Positions 46,501-54,983 of a stretch of DNA of 64,000 nucleotides are shown here, in pieces. This stretch comes from Streptomyces sp. CB02058 (lineage in GTDB: Bacteria; Actinomycetota; Actinomycetes; Streptomycetales; Streptomycetaceae). Position 1 is the first letter of the stretch, and every line of letters begins with the position of its first letter. Location: NCBI RefSeq assembly GCF_001905505.1, contig NZ_LIPG01000006.1, forward strand, positions 538,319 through 602,318. Reading direction: 5' to 3'. Both the position numbers and the translations under genes were made by a program. The notes under the pieces are model-generated. The model saw only the letters and a list, made by a program, of their open reading frames with translations. It was not told the origin of the DNA and ran no database searches.

Positions 46501-48249
46501 GAAACCCTCCCGGAGCCGGACGCCTCAGCCCCGCGCACCTCCCTCCCCGCCCTGCGCGAGGCGTACCGGGCCGCGTCCCGGCTGTACGAGAAGGTCGGCG
46601 TCGGCGCGGATCTGCGCGCCGAGCAGGCACGAGCCGAGAGCGACGAGAGCGCCGCCCTCGCCGAGCTCGACCGCCTCACCAACAAAGTCCGTACCCGAGC
46701 CGCCCAGCTCCTCGAAGGCACCGACGGGGCCGACGGCCCCTCACGGCAGGCAGCCGCAGCCCGTGCCGAGTCCCTCGTCCAGCTCCTGGAGACCCGCGCC
46801 TCGGCCGCCAGCGAGCAGCTCGGCCGGTTCCGCGGTGAGGCCGAGCGGCTCGCGCCCGCCGACGAGGCTCCCCACCACACCGAGCTCCCCGACGAGCTCG
46901 TCCCCGCCGACGCCGAGGGGGCCCAGAGCCTGCTGCGTACGGCCACGTCCGAACTCGCCTCCGCCACCGCGGCGCTGGACACGGCCCGCGCCGCCCACGC
47001 CGAACTGCTGCGCGCGCACCGCACCGCCGAGGACTCCGCGAGCGGCTTCGACGAGACCGCGGCGCTCCTGCGCGACCTGCTCAGGGACCACGGCGCGGAC
47101 GAGGAGACCGAGACGCCCGACCCCTATCCCGGCACCCTGGAAGAGGCCAGGCAGTCCGCCGCCGAGGCCCGCCGCTCACTGCGTGGCTGCGCCACCGACC
47201 TGTCCGCCGCGGAGAGTTCGGTCCGGGAGGCGAGCGACGTCCTCGTACGCCACGCCAACTCCACCCGCTACGAACAGGTCCGCACCCCGGCCCGGCAGCA
47301 GATCCGCGAACTCCCCGCCGTCGCGCTGCCCGACCACGCGGAGAAGTGGGCGGCGGCCTTCGCGCCCCGACTGCGCGTGCTCACCGACGAGCTCGTCCAG
47401 CTGGAACGCAACCGCGACTCCATCGTCGACCGGCTCCGGGGCCTCGTGGAGTCCGCGCTCACCACCCTGCGCTCCGCCCAGCGCCTCTCCCAGCTCCCCG
47501 AAGGACTGGGAGAGTGGTCCGGCCAGGAGTTCCTCCGGATCCGCTTCGAGGAACCCGACCAGGCCACCCTCACCGAGCGGCTCGGCGAGGTCATCGACGA
47601 GGCCACGCACGCCGCCCTCAAGAAGAACTCCGATCTGCGCAGGGACGGCATGTCCCTCCTGCTGCGCGGTGTACAGGCGGCCCTTCAGCCCAAGGGCATC
47701 GCGGTGGAGATCCTGAAGCCGGACGCGGTGCTCCGCGCGGAGCGCGTCCCGGTCGGACAGATGGGCGACGTCTTCTCCGGAGGCCAGCTGCTCACCGCGG
47801 CCATCGCGCTGTACTGCACGATGGCGGCACTGCGCAGCAACGACCGGGGACGCGACCGGCACCGCCACGCGGGCACGCTCTTCCTCGACAACCCCATCGG
47901 CCGGGCCAACGCCACCTATCTGCTGGAACTCCAGCGCGCCGTCTCCGACGCGCTGGGCGTCCAGCTCCTCTACACGACGGGGCTGTTCGACACGACGGCA
48001 CTCGCGGAGTTCCCCCTCGTCATCCGGCTGCGCAACGACGCGGACCTGCGGGCCGGGCTGAAGTACATCAGCGTCGAGGAGCACCTGCGGCCCGGACTGC
48101 CCCAGCAGGACCCCGAGGGCGAGACCGTGCACGGCGAGATCACCGCCACCCGCATGTTCAAGCGGACCGGCCAGGCATCCGGTACCCCGGGCGGGGCACC
48201 GGTGCCGGAGATGCGCACGGAGATGACCGAGACGCTGGAGAAGTCGTAG
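43531..48249 (+). CDS. giant SMC/MukB-like coiled-coil ATPase
   Basis: A 1572-residue protein with a split ATPase head and long coiled coils. The Walker A is ENGGGKS with Lys69. The ABC signature is FSGGQ at 1415-1419 and the Walker B is TLFLDNP with Asp1453. Heads at both ends with coils between them (about 280-650 and 815-1370, extremely rich in Ala, Glu and Arg) are the plan of SMC, MukB, MksB and JetC. A globular region at about 656-815 (DSRILGALGDGGLLPPG, GIPALPGWRYLAQAV) sits where SMC proteins have the hinge. The catalytic glutamate normally following Walker B Asp is Asn1454 here. It is far longer than MukB (about 1480) or typical JetC. No JetD-like nuclease gene is adjacent. Confidence 0.8.
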   Translation: MYELSRVRLYSIGPAGARYADTVLDLRGVGEPVPRPAPAQAEFFEDEPVGPPRRPAPAGVLFLENGGGKSVLLKLIFSVMLPGHRNTLGGASSGVLRKFLLADDCGHVALEWQHTITGECVVVGKVSEWRGRQVSNDPRKFAEAWYSFRPGPGLSLDSLPVAEATSVGRPVEGVSGARGRRRTMKGFRDALMDAGKFYPHLDVHWEEIHDRWNEHLGDLGLDPELFRYQREMNADEGEAAGLFAVKKDSDFTDLLLRAVTDTRDTDGLADLVSGFGNKLGRRAELTAERDFTAGSVDLLGRIVDATSTRARSRDIHAGAERRTRTLARRLSGRAAEERGRTAELAQQVTAAAHTVTEAEATRGHRDRIAAELAYRHASLALAAAEKSAAAQRRELGEARTLHSAWQAAEAVLRHRAAADRSARVAVAIREAERDAAPALAARATAAADLVRALHTAAEAGERVADEEEERSATLQSTGETAHRDATTAATEAQRARSEAGHLRQRLAEVEQETADAVRAGWLDDTAPDADPARAALAANDAEKAAVAAWDTAREAARATSDQAREAAAAESRTELAAARAADGAQAAEQSYEAERRAAESIAADPRLADLLGLPAPSGGVPHPRRAAAADETGDGDHETGSGEERFLTAEEFDTSADELKELLDQGVSAAERRLFDLRTAAADDSRILGALGDGGLLPPGPDVLATVEYLGEHGIPALPGWRYLAQAVDPADHASVLAARPELVDGVVITDPDAHTRAREVLAAAALLPRSAVAVGTTAALLAPVPAPGGDGADGVFLVPPNPAMHDEHAADEERQALRARAAARDEDIRTLAARLTADRSLAARIGSWRADCPPGMLAELGEAARTSRAAAETAEAALAEARTVRAEADEAAADAARVRDERQEAAQRARRAADALAGLAHRLRDRAGWQARLRELTDEAAESEARATACLERARAADEDRRAAQRAADDAHRTARALRAERAEIAGAPETLPEPDASAPRTSLPALREAYRAASRLYEKVGVGADLRAEQARAESDESAALAELDRLTNKVRTRAAQLLEGTDGADGPSRQAAAARAESLVQLLETRASAASEQLGRFRGEAERLAPADEAPHHTELPDELVPADAEGAQSLLRTATSELASATAALDTARAAHAELLRAHRTAEDSASGFDETAALLRDLLRDHGADEETETPDPYPGTLEEARQSAAEARRSLRGCATDLSAAESSVREASDVLVRHANSTRYEQVRTPARQQIRELPAVALPDHAEKWAAAFAPRLRVLTDELVQLERNRDSIVDRLRGLVESALTTLRSAQRLSQLPEGLGEWSGQEFLRIRFEEPDQATLTERLGEVIDEATHAALKKNSDLRRDGMSLLLRGVQAALQPKGIAVEILKPDAVLRAERVPVGQMGDVFSGGQLLTAAIALYCTMAALRSNDRGRDRHRHAGTLFLDNPIGRANATYLLELQRAVSDALGVQLLYTTGLFDTTALAEFPLVIRLRNDADLRAGLKYISVEEHLRPGLPQQDPEGETVHGEITATRMFKRTGQASGTPGGAPVPEMRTEMTETLEKS

Positions 48250-48305
48250 GGCCTCTCCTCCGGATCAGGCCGAGTCCCTCGCGTGAGCGTCCGGGGCGAG
48301 GACCG

Positions 48306-48752
48306 TCAGGCCCGCGAGAGCCTGCCCTCGCCCCGGCGGCGTATCCGGTCCTCCCTTCGGGCCCGGGCCCTGGCCGCCCGGCGCTCCCGGCGCATGCGGC
48401 GTGCGGTGCTGCTCGGCATGGACACCACGCCGTTGCGCTGATTCCACACCTGGCGTGTCACCCAGACGTCCAGCACCGACCAGGTCGCGACCACCGTGCT
48501 CGCGACACCGCTCAGCACCATCGGGAAGGCGAGCCAGGAGCCCGCCACGGTGCAGAGGAACGCCACCATGGCCAGAATGATGGTCAGCGACATGATGAGG
48601 ACGGCCCGCACGGCGGCCGTCCGCACCGGGTCCGGCATCCTGCGCCGTATCGCGGGCTCCTCCACCCACAGCTGCTGTCGTGGGATGCGGGCTCCGGCCG
48701 CCGGTGCCTCTGCCGGTGATTCCGCTCCGTTCCGGCGCTCATCCGTTTCCAA
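48306..48752 (-). CDS. hypothetical membrane protein with basic tail
   Basis: A 148-residue protein with two membrane helices (about 50-70 and 76-98; VLIMSLTIILAMVAFLC, GSWLAFPMVLSGVASTVVAT). An Arg-rich cytoplasmic tail follows (RRMRRERRAARARARREDRIRRR). The usable start is a TTG at 48752 with AAGG close before it; a GTG about 30 codons in is the alternative. It converges on the giant ATPase gene. The tail could bind nucleic acid or acidic lipid, but function is unknown. Confidence 0.6.
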   Translation of the reverse strand: METDERRNGAESPAEAPAAGARIPRQQLWVEEPAIRRRMPDPVRTAAVRAVLIMSLTIILAMVAFLCTVAGSWLAFPMVLSGVASTVVATWSVLDVWVTRQVWNQRNGVVSMPSSTARRMRRERRAARARARREDRIRRRGEGRLSRA

Positions 48753-49125
48753 GGACCTTCAACTCCCCGCCACTGTCCGACTCCAGGGTGGCTGCCCGGC
48801 CGTCGCCCGTTCTACGCGGGCGACACCGCTCGCCTGTCGCACGTACCCCCGTGAGGTTCTTCTGCCCCGTACATGTGGACGAACGCCATGGAGTGAAGAT
48901 TCCCGCCCGGAGGTCTCAATCAGCCCCGAAAGGTCACGGAACGAAGAATTCCAGCCAACTGCCTTGTGAGGATGCACCGCCTTCGGCCAGGGACTCTCTG
49001 TCGCTTTCGCGAACTTCATCGCCGGGAATACCGGTACAACTGGTGAGCAAGGCAAGGGAGAGCGGCTGGAAAACGTCCGGACACGTCTTCGAGTTACCCG
49101 TGGGTCAGTAGTAGGCTCGCGCCGC

Positions 49126-49155
49126 TTGTTGACGGAACACCGGCAGACGTACGGT
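49126..49155 (+). promoter_or_regulatory. candidate promoter of the conservon operon
   Basis: TTGTTG (49126-49131), 18 bases, TACGGT (49150-49155) would give an 85-base leader to the histidine kinase ATG. The stretch 48753-49246 otherwise shows no gene. Its left part is less GC-rich than usual and contains only short chance frames. Confidence 0.45.
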
Positions 49156-49246
49156 GGGCCGCGGCGGGATCACGGGAACGACCAGGAAATCCGGAACGAC
49201 ACCGACACAACCACCCCCGCGACGCGGGGCCGAGCTGGGGGAGGCC

Positions 49247-52033
49247 ATGCGCTTTCGCGGGAAGTCCATCCGCAGGAAGATCGTGGCGTTGCTCCTGGTG
49301 CCGCTCGCCTCCCTCACGGGCCTCTGGGTCTTCGCCACATACGTCACCGGCCGTGAGGCCAACGAACTCATGGGTGCGAGCGCCGTGGTGGAGAAGGTCG
49401 GCCACCCCCTCGAGGACACCATCCGCGCCGTCCAGGACGAACGCCGCCAGACACTCGTCTTCCTCGCGGACCCCCGGGCCTCGGACGCCCTCCCCCTGCT
49501 GCGCCGTCAGCGCGCGGCGACGGACCGGATCGTGGCGGACGTCCGGCGGAGCGCGAAGAGCAAGGACGTCCGGGACAAACTGAGCCAGGAATCGGAAGCG
49601 CGGCTCGACGCGATCCTCGGCGAGATCGACGGACTGGACGCGCTGCGCGGGTCCGTGGAGAAGCGCACCATCGACCGGACCAGGGCGCTCGCCTTCTACA
49701 ACGGCCTGGTCGACCCCTGCTACCGCTTCCTGAACGGTCTCCACACGATGGAGAACGTGTCGATGGACAAGCAGGTCCGGGCCCTGGTCGGGATCTCCCG
49801 CGCCCGCGAGATGCTCTCCCGCGAGGACGCCCTGGTCGCCTCGGGCCTCATCGCGGGACGCCTCGGCGCACCCGAACTCCGCGCGGTCTCCGACCTCGCA
49901 GCGAGCCGTACGCTCCTGTACGACGTCAACCTCGAACTCCTCCCGGGGGACGAGCGCGCGCGTATGGAGCAGTACTGGCGCAGCCCCGACACCGAGCCGC
50001 TGCGCACCGCCGAGCAGAAGCTCATCGCCGCGGGCCCGTTCACCAAGCCCGGCGCCGTCGACGCCGAGCGCTGGGAGGAGGTCGCCCCCGCGGTCCTGGC
50101 GCACCTGGCCAACGACGGCACCGAGATGTCCAACCGCTTCCAGGACCGCGCCGAGCCCGCCGGCTACCGGGTCCTGATCCAGGCGGGCGTCGCCGGCGTC
50201 CTGGGCTTCGCCGCCCTGCTCGTGTCGGTCTTCGTGTCCGTCCGGGTGGGCCGCGAACTCGTCCGGGACCTCTCCCGGCTGCGCAAGGACGCCCACGAGG
50301 TGTCCGGAGTACGGCTGCCCAGCGTGATGCGGCGGCTGGCCGCCGGCGAACAGGTCGACGTGGAGACCGAGGCCCCGCACCTCAGTTACGAGCGCGACGA
50401 GATCGGCCAGGTCGGACAGGCCCTCAACACCCTCCAGCGGGCCGCGGTCGAGGCCGCCGTCAAGCAGGCGGACATGCGCCGGGGCGTCTCCGAGGTCTTC
50501 GTCAACCTGGCACGGCGCAACCAGGTGCTCCTGCACCGTCAGCTGACCCTCCTGGACACCATGGAGCGGCGCACCGAGAACAGCGACGAACTCGCCGACC
50601 TCTTCCGCCTCGACCACCTCACCACCCGCATGCGGCGCCACGCGGAAGGCCTCGTGATCCTCTCCGGGGCGGCCCCCTCCCGGCAGTGGCGCAAGCCGAT
50701 CCAGCTCATGGACGTGGTGCGGGCGGCGGTCGCGGAGGTCGAGGACTACGAGCGCATCGAGGTCCGGCGCCTGCCCCGCATCGGCGTGGGCGGCCCCGCC
50801 GTCGCCGACCTCACCCATCTGATCGCCGAACTGCTGGAGAACGCCACGGTGTTCTCGCCCCCGCACACCGCGGTCCAGGTGCACGGCGAACGCGTGGCCA
50901 ACGGTTTCACCCTGGAGATCCACGACCGTGGCCTCGGCATGACCCCGGAAGTCCTCCTGGACGCCAACCTCCGGCTCGCCGAGACCCCCGACTTCGAGCT
51001 GTCCGACACCGACCGGCTCGGCCTCTTCGTCGTCAGCCGGCTGGCCCAGCGGCAGAACGTCAGGGTGTCGCTCCAGACATCACCGTACGGAGGGACGACA
51101 GCCGTCGTCTTCATACCCTCGCAGCTGCTCACCGACGCCCCCGACACCCACGGCACCGGCTTCCGCCTGGACCGCCGGGCGGAGAAGGCGATCGGCGGCG
51201 GCCGACCGGTCAGCGGCGTGCCCGGCAGCGACAAGGCACGCAGGGACGGCATCGCCGACGGGGACATCGCGGGCAGGCCCGCCGGGCTCTCCCCGGTCCC
51301 CACCGGGCTCACCGACCCGTCCGTGCTGGACGGCCCCGTCGAGCTCGAAGGGCCGGTCGGCACACTCGGGTTCACCGACGACCCCGCCCTCGACAGGGCG
51401 CTCGACCCGGCGCTCGCCCCCGTGCTCGACGGTGTGTCCGACCTGGAGGACACCGAGAGCGAGCGGGGCGGCATCTTCCGGGCCCGCGACCTGCGCAGGG
51501 CCGCCGACCGCGAGCAGCACCAGCAGGCCTACGACGCCTCCGAAGGGCCCTCCGCCGACGTCCGGCCGATGCGGCCCTCCGGGCCCGTCCCGCTGCCGCG
51601 CCGCAAGACGCCGAAGCTGGTGGCCGACCAGGGCCGCCGGATCGGCGACCGGGACCGCACGGGCGACGGAGGCCGGGCCCATCCCACGGCGCCCCACGCC
51701 GCCCCCGACAGCCGGACGGTCTCCGGTTCCGACGACCCGCAGCGGCCACGCCCCGCCTCCCCGCGCCCCGCGCCCGACACGGTGGGCGGCCTTCCGCGCA
51801 GGGTCCGGCAGGCCAGCCTCGCCCCACAGCTCCGGGAGGACTCCGCAGGACGGACTTCCGGCCACGCCCCCGCGGACACCGCCGACGACCTCGAACGTGA
51901 CGCGGACGAAGTACGCAATCGCATGGCTTCGCTTCAACGCGGCTGGCAGCGCGGCCGTCGGCAGAACGCCGAGGACGCGACCGGCCCCGGCGAGACAGCA
52001 CCAGGAACGACTCCGGGAGGGGACGGTCGATGA
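49247..52033 (+). CDS. cvnA: conservon sensor kinase-like protein (CvnA)
   Basis: A 928-residue membrane protein. TM1 is at about 11-33 (KIVALLLVPLASLTGLWVFATYV). An extracellular nitrate/nitrite-sensor-like (NIT) helical domain follows (about 35-305). TM2 lies at about 307-335, with a HAMP segment and then a HATPase_c domain (about 520-650; AELLENATVFSPPHT, GLGMTPEVL, GLFVVSRLA). A long disordered Pro-, Arg- and Asp-rich C-terminal tail of about 250 residues ends it. No dimerisation His box of ordinary kinases is evident, as usual in conservons. With the next three genes it forms a membrane-associated GTPase signalling unit known in Streptomyces. ATG has GGGGGAGG upstream. Confidence 0.92.
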   Translation: MRFRGKSIRRKIVALLLVPLASLTGLWVFATYVTGREANELMGASAVVEKVGHPLEDTIRAVQDERRQTLVFLADPRASDALPLLRRQRAATDRIVADVRRSAKSKDVRDKLSQESEARLDAILGEIDGLDALRGSVEKRTIDRTRALAFYNGLVDPCYRFLNGLHTMENVSMDKQVRALVGISRAREMLSREDALVASGLIAGRLGAPELRAVSDLAASRTLLYDVNLELLPGDERARMEQYWRSPDTEPLRTAEQKLIAAGPFTKPGAVDAERWEEVAPAVLAHLANDGTEMSNRFQDRAEPAGYRVLIQAGVAGVLGFAALLVSVFVSVRVGRELVRDLSRLRKDAHEVSGVRLPSVMRRLAAGEQVDVETEAPHLSYERDEIGQVGQALNTLQRAAVEAAVKQADMRRGVSEVFVNLARRNQVLLHRQLTLLDTMERRTENSDELADLFRLDHLTTRMRRHAEGLVILSGAAPSRQWRKPIQLMDVVRAAVAEVEDYERIEVRRLPRIGVGGPAVADLTHLIAELLENATVFSPPHTAVQVHGERVANGFTLEIHDRGLGMTPEVLLDANLRLAETPDFELSDTDRLGLFVVSRLAQRQNVRVSLQTSPYGGTTAVVFIPSQLLTDAPDTHGTGFRLDRRAEKAIGGGRPVSGVPGSDKARRDGIADGDIAGRPAGLSPVPTGLTDPSVLDGPVELEGPVGTLGFTDDPALDRALDPALAPVLDGVSDLEDTESERGGIFRARDLRRAADREQHQQAYDASEGPSADVRPMRPSGPVPLPRRKTPKLVADQGRRIGDRDRTGDGGRAHPTAPHAAPDSRTVSGSDDPQRPRPASPRPAPDTVGGLPRRVRQASLAPQLREDSAGRTSGHAPADTADDLERDADEVRNRMASLQRGWQRGRRQNAEDATGPGETAPGTTPGGDGR

Positions 52034-52473
52034 CCGCACCGAACGCCGCAGCACAGAACGCAGCACGCCAGGGCTCCGGCGAACTGAATTGGCTCCTCGA
52101 CGAGCTGGTCGAGCGCGTCGCGAGCATCCGCAAGGCGCTGGTCCTCTCCAGCGACGGCCTCGCCACCGGCACGTCCAAGGACCTGACCCGGGAGGACAGC
52201 GAGCACCTCGCCGCCGTCGCCTCCGGATTCCACAGCCTCGCCAAGGGCGTGGGCCGTCACTTCGACGCCGGCCGTGTCCGCCAGACCGTCGTCGAACTCG
52301 ACGAGGCATTCCTCTTCGTCACGGCCGCCGGTGACGGCAGCTGTCTCGCCGTCCTGGCCGACTCCGACTCGGACGTCGGCCAGGTGGCGTACGAGATGAC
52401 CCTGATGGTCAAGCGCGTGGGGGCCCATCTGGCGAACGCCCCCCGGACCACCGGTATGCCCGCCGGAGGGTGA
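52030..52473 (+). CDS. cvnB: roadblock/LC7-domain protein (CvnB)
   Basis: A 147-residue protein with a roadblock/LC7 fold over about 17-120 (LNWLLDELVERVASIRKALVLSSDGL, LAVLADSDSDVGQVAYEM). In conservons it binds the small GTPase and probably acts as its activator (GAP-like). The ATG overlaps the kinase stop by four bases. Confidence 0.93.
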   Translation: MTAPNAAAQNAARQGSGELNWLLDELVERVASIRKALVLSSDGLATGTSKDLTREDSEHLAAVASGFHSLAKGVGRHFDAGRVRQTVVELDEAFLFVTAAGDGSCLAVLADSDSDVGQVAYEMTLMVKRVGAHLANAPRTTGMPAGG

Positions 52474-52482
52474 GGCGAGGGC

Positions 52483-52920
52483 ATGAGCGCCGACTCCGTC
52501 CGTGACACCGCGTCCGGCTCACCGCACGCTTCCGCGGAAGCGGGCTCCTCGCGCTGGTACGACGCCGACGCGGGTCCGGTGGTCCGGCCCTACGCGATGA
52601 CCCGGGGGCGAACCAGCAGCGCGTCCCGTCACCGTCTCGACCTGATCGCGATCGTCATCCCCGAACCGGCGGCCGACGATCCCGGCCGGGACCAGACGCT
52701 CTCCCCGGAACACGTGGAGATCGTCCGACTGTGCCACGACATGCCCCAGTCGATCGCCGAGCTCGCCTCAGGACTGGACCTCCCCGTCGGGGTGGTCCGG
52801 GTCCTGGTCGGTGACCTCGTCGAGGACGAGCTGGTGCACGTCACCCGTCCTGTTCCGCCGGCCGAGCTGCCGGACGAGAGCATTCTTCGCGAGGTGATCA
52901 ATGGCCTTCGGGCGCTCTAG
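52483..52920 (+). CDS. cvnC: DUF742 protein (CvnC)
   Basis: A 145-residue protein of the DUF742 family, third gene of the conservon. The N-terminal 40 residues are disordered. The conserved part contains VVRPYAMTRGRT and then a winged-helix-like region (LSPEHVEIVRLCHDMPQSIAELASGLDLPVGVVRVLVGDL). It overlaps the next gene by 20 bases, so the GTPase start lies inside it. It probably links the kinase-like protein to DNA or to the GTPase. Confidence 0.92.
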   Translation: MSADSVRDTASGSPHASAEAGSSRWYDADAGPVVRPYAMTRGRTSSASRHRLDLIAIVIPEPAADDPGRDQTLSPEHVEIVRLCHDMPQSIAELASGLDLPVGVVRVLVGDLVEDELVHVTRPVPPAELPDESILREVINGLRAL

Positions 52921-53506
52921 CCGCAGAAAGCGGCACGTCGAGCCCGTCACCCTGAAAATCCTGGTGGCGGGTGGCTTCGGCGTGGGCAAGACGACCCTGG
53001 TGGGCGCGGTCAGCGAGATCAGACCGCTGCGTACGGAGGAGAGGCTGAGCGAGGCGGGACGTCCCGTCGACGACGTCGCGGGCGTCGAGGGCAAGCACAC
53101 CACCACGGTGGCCATGGACTTCGGCCGGATCACCCTGCGCGAGGACCTCGTCCTCTATCTGTTCGGGACGCCCGGGCAGGACCGCTTCTGGTTCCTCTGG
53201 GACGAGCTGGCCCAGGGCTCCCTGGGGGCGGTGGTTCTCGCGGACACCAGGCGGCTCGGGGACTGCTTCGCGGCGGTCGACTACTTCGAGCGCCGCGCGA
53301 TCCCCTTCACCGTCGCGGTCAACCTCTTCGAGGGCGCCGAACAGTTCCCCACCGAGACGGTCCGGGCGGCCCTCGACCTCGACCCCGAGGTGCCGGTGCT
53401 GCTCTGCGACGCGCGCGACAGGGCGTCCGTACGGGACGTGCTGGTCGCGGTCGTCGAACACGCCATGGTGCGTGCCGACCGGCTCAGGGAACCCGCCACG
53501 ACCTGA
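52901..53506 (+). CDS. cvnD: small Ras-like GTPase of conservon (CvnD)
   Basis: A 201-residue GTPase of the conservon/MglA-like type. The P-loop is GGFGVGKTT (about 25-33), switch II is LFGTPGQDRFW, and the later base-recognition element reads VNLFEGAE, where classical Ras proteins have NKxD. That altered G4 is usual in this family. The start ATG is inside the end of cvnC, and the pair is closed by a hairpin after the stop. Confidence 0.93.
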   Translation: MAFGRSSRRKRHVEPVTLKILVAGGFGVGKTTLVGAVSEIRPLRTEERLSEAGRPVDDVAGVEGKHTTTVAMDFGRITLREDLVLYLFGTPGQDRFWFLWDELAQGSLGAVVLADTRRLGDCFAAVDYFERRAIPFTVAVNLFEGAEQFPTETVRAALDLDPEVPVLLCDARDRASVRDVLVAVVEHAMVRADRLREPATT

Positions 53507-53529
53507 CGGCCGCCGGCGCCGGAACCGGA

Positions 53530-53567
53530 CGCGGCCCGTACCCCCGCCGACCGGGGTACGGGCCGCG
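53530..53567 (+). terminator. hairpin after the conservon
   Basis: A perfect 15-bp stem (53530-53544 with 53553-53567) with an 8-base loop, 23 bases past the cvnD stop. It can also act on the convergent DUF962 gene. Confidence 0.85.
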
Positions 53568-53647
53568 CGTGCGGTGAGGGGGGCGGCGGGCGTGACAGGA
53601 GTCTTCACCCGGGGTGACGGACCGTCAACCCTGCGCGCACCATTGGA

Positions 53648-53995
53648 TCACGCGTTCTCCGCGAGCCACTTCTGCGCGGTCTCCGCGAGTTCCGCGTCCC
53701 GTCCCGCGAGCATCATCCGGATCATCTGCGCGTCGCCGCGCAGCGACCACGCGGGGTTGCCGAACGTCGCCGGATTGTTCTTCTCGATGAGGAAGTGGGC
53801 CGGCCACGCGGTGCCGTAGCCGATCAGCGGCAGCGCCAGGGCGTACCGCTTGCGGCCGCGCGCCAGACCGTAGGCGGTCAGGGCGAGACCGGTCAGGGTG
53901 CCCGTCAGATGGATCCACCGGGTGGCCGCCCTGGAGTGCATGGCGACGTAGTAGGGCCAGAATTCTTCGTACGAACTGAAAGTCTGCTGTGGCAT
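53648..53995 (-). CDS. DUF962 / Mpo1-like membrane protein
   Basis: A 115-residue protein with two to three membrane segments. It carries the DUF962 signatures FWPYYVAMHSRAATRWIHLTGT and the later GTAWPAHFLIEKNNPATFG with conserved histidines. The yeast relative Mpo1 is an iron-dependent fatty-acid alpha-dioxygenase; the four histidines that would bind iron are partly visible (H in MHSRAA, WIHLTG, AHFLIE). Bacterial function is not established. ATG at 53995 starts MPQQTFSS; the longer frame is not supported. Confidence 0.85.
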   Translation of the reverse strand: MPQQTFSSYEEFWPYYVAMHSRAATRWIHLTGTLTGLALTAYGLARGRKRYALALPLIGYGTAWPAHFLIEKNNPATFGNPAWSLRGDAQMIRMMLAGRDAELAETAQKWLAENA

Positions 53996-54050
53996 ACGGG
54001 CACCGTAGCGGCTGGCACGGCAACCGGATACGGCAGTTCCGCGTCCCACC

Positions 54051-54103
54051 ACGGGGACGGGCGGCCGGAGCCCACGGCGGTGGTCCCGGCCGCCCGTTCC
54101 CGT
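54051..54103 (-). terminator. hairpin after the VanX-type dipeptidase
   Basis: Arms 54051-54068 and 54086-54103 (18 bp, one G-U) pair around a 17-base loop, directly after the minus-strand stop at 54117. Confidence 0.75.
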
Positions 54104-54116
54104 GCGGGGGCCGCTG

Positions 54117-54923
54117 TCAGTGCCCCGCGACGGAACGCCTGGACACCGGGAAGTCGAAATAGGTGTCGGGGAAGAGCTCGGGCTTGTAGGTGAAGTGCCA
54201 CCACTCCTCGGCCAGATTCACGAAGCCCAGCCCGGTCAGCGTCGACTTGAGGAACTGACGGTTGGCTCGCTGCACCCCCTGCACCCGGGGGTCGTCCGTG
54301 TGCGACAGGGTGTCGAAGCAGTCGTAGCCCGTACCCATGTCCACCGAGTTGTCGGGGAAGCGCGCGTCCCGCGGCGCGTAGCAGGGCGCCAGCTTCTCAC
54401 CGGGCTCGTACGGCCTGGTCGGCAGCGCCGGCAGCTTCACCAGGGTGAGGTCCACGGTGCTGCCCCGGCTGTGCCCGGACTTCTCCGCGATGTAACCGTC
54501 CTCGAACAGACGCGTCTTGTCCACCTGCGGATAGAACTCGTCCTTCATGGCCTGGTCGTCCAGATCCTCGGCCCAGCGCACGAAATGGTCGACAGCGCGC
54601 TGCGGGCGGTAACAGTCGTACACCTTGAGCGAGTAGCCCTTCCGCAGAAGGCTCCGCTGGGCCGTGCGCAGCGCCTGCGCCGCCGGCCGCGTCAGGATGC
54701 ACACGGGCTGCCGGTAGCCGTCCACCGGCTCTCCCACGAAGTTGTGCGCGGTGGTGTAGCGCATCTCCGTGAGGATCGTCGGATCGACGGAGCGAAGGTC
54801 GACGAACTCCGGGGGAGCCTTGGGTTCGGGCCGGGCGGAGGCCGCCGGGGCGGCGGCGGTCGCGGCGAGCAGAGCGGCGGCGGCGATGGCCACGGCGCGG
54901 AGAACACGGTTCATTCCTGTCAT
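54117..54923 (-). CDS. exported M15D D-Ala-D-Ala dipeptidase (VanX-like)
   Basis: A 268-residue zinc peptidase. A signal peptide (MTGMNRVLRAVAIAAAALLAATAAAP) exports it. Zinc ligands and catalysis are in SGHSRGSTVD (SxHxxGxxxD) and EEWWHF (ExWWH). The conserved YDCYRPQRA lies before them. VanX proteins of vancomycin resistance are cytoplasmic, whereas this exported form more likely trims peptidoglycan D-Ala-D-Ala or related dipeptides outside the membrane. No vanH/A genes are nearby. Start taken at the first of two close ATG codons. It is divergent from the NUDIX gene with only 60 bases between. Confidence 0.9.
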   Translation of the reverse strand: MTGMNRVLRAVAIAAAALLAATAAAPAASARPEPKAPPEFVDLRSVDPTILTEMRYTTAHNFVGEPVDGYRQPVCILTRPAAQALRTAQRSLLRKGYSLKVYDCYRPQRAVDHFVRWAEDLDDQAMKDEFYPQVDKTRLFEDGYIAEKSGHSRGSTVDLTLVKLPALPTRPYEPGEKLAPCYAPRDARFPDNSVDMGTGYDCFDTLSHTDDPRVQGVQRANRQFLKSTLTGLGFVNLAEEWWHFTYKPELFPDTYFDFPVSRRSVAGH

Positions 54924-54983
54924 GGGCACACCGTCTATCAGCTTCGGAGCCCCAGGAGAAGGGTGATCGGATACAGTCCGCCC

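Noticed and set aside
54117..54923. Vancomycin resistance function for the VanX-like gene
   Set aside because: It has an export signal and no vanH/vanA/vanRS neighbours, so resistance is not supported.
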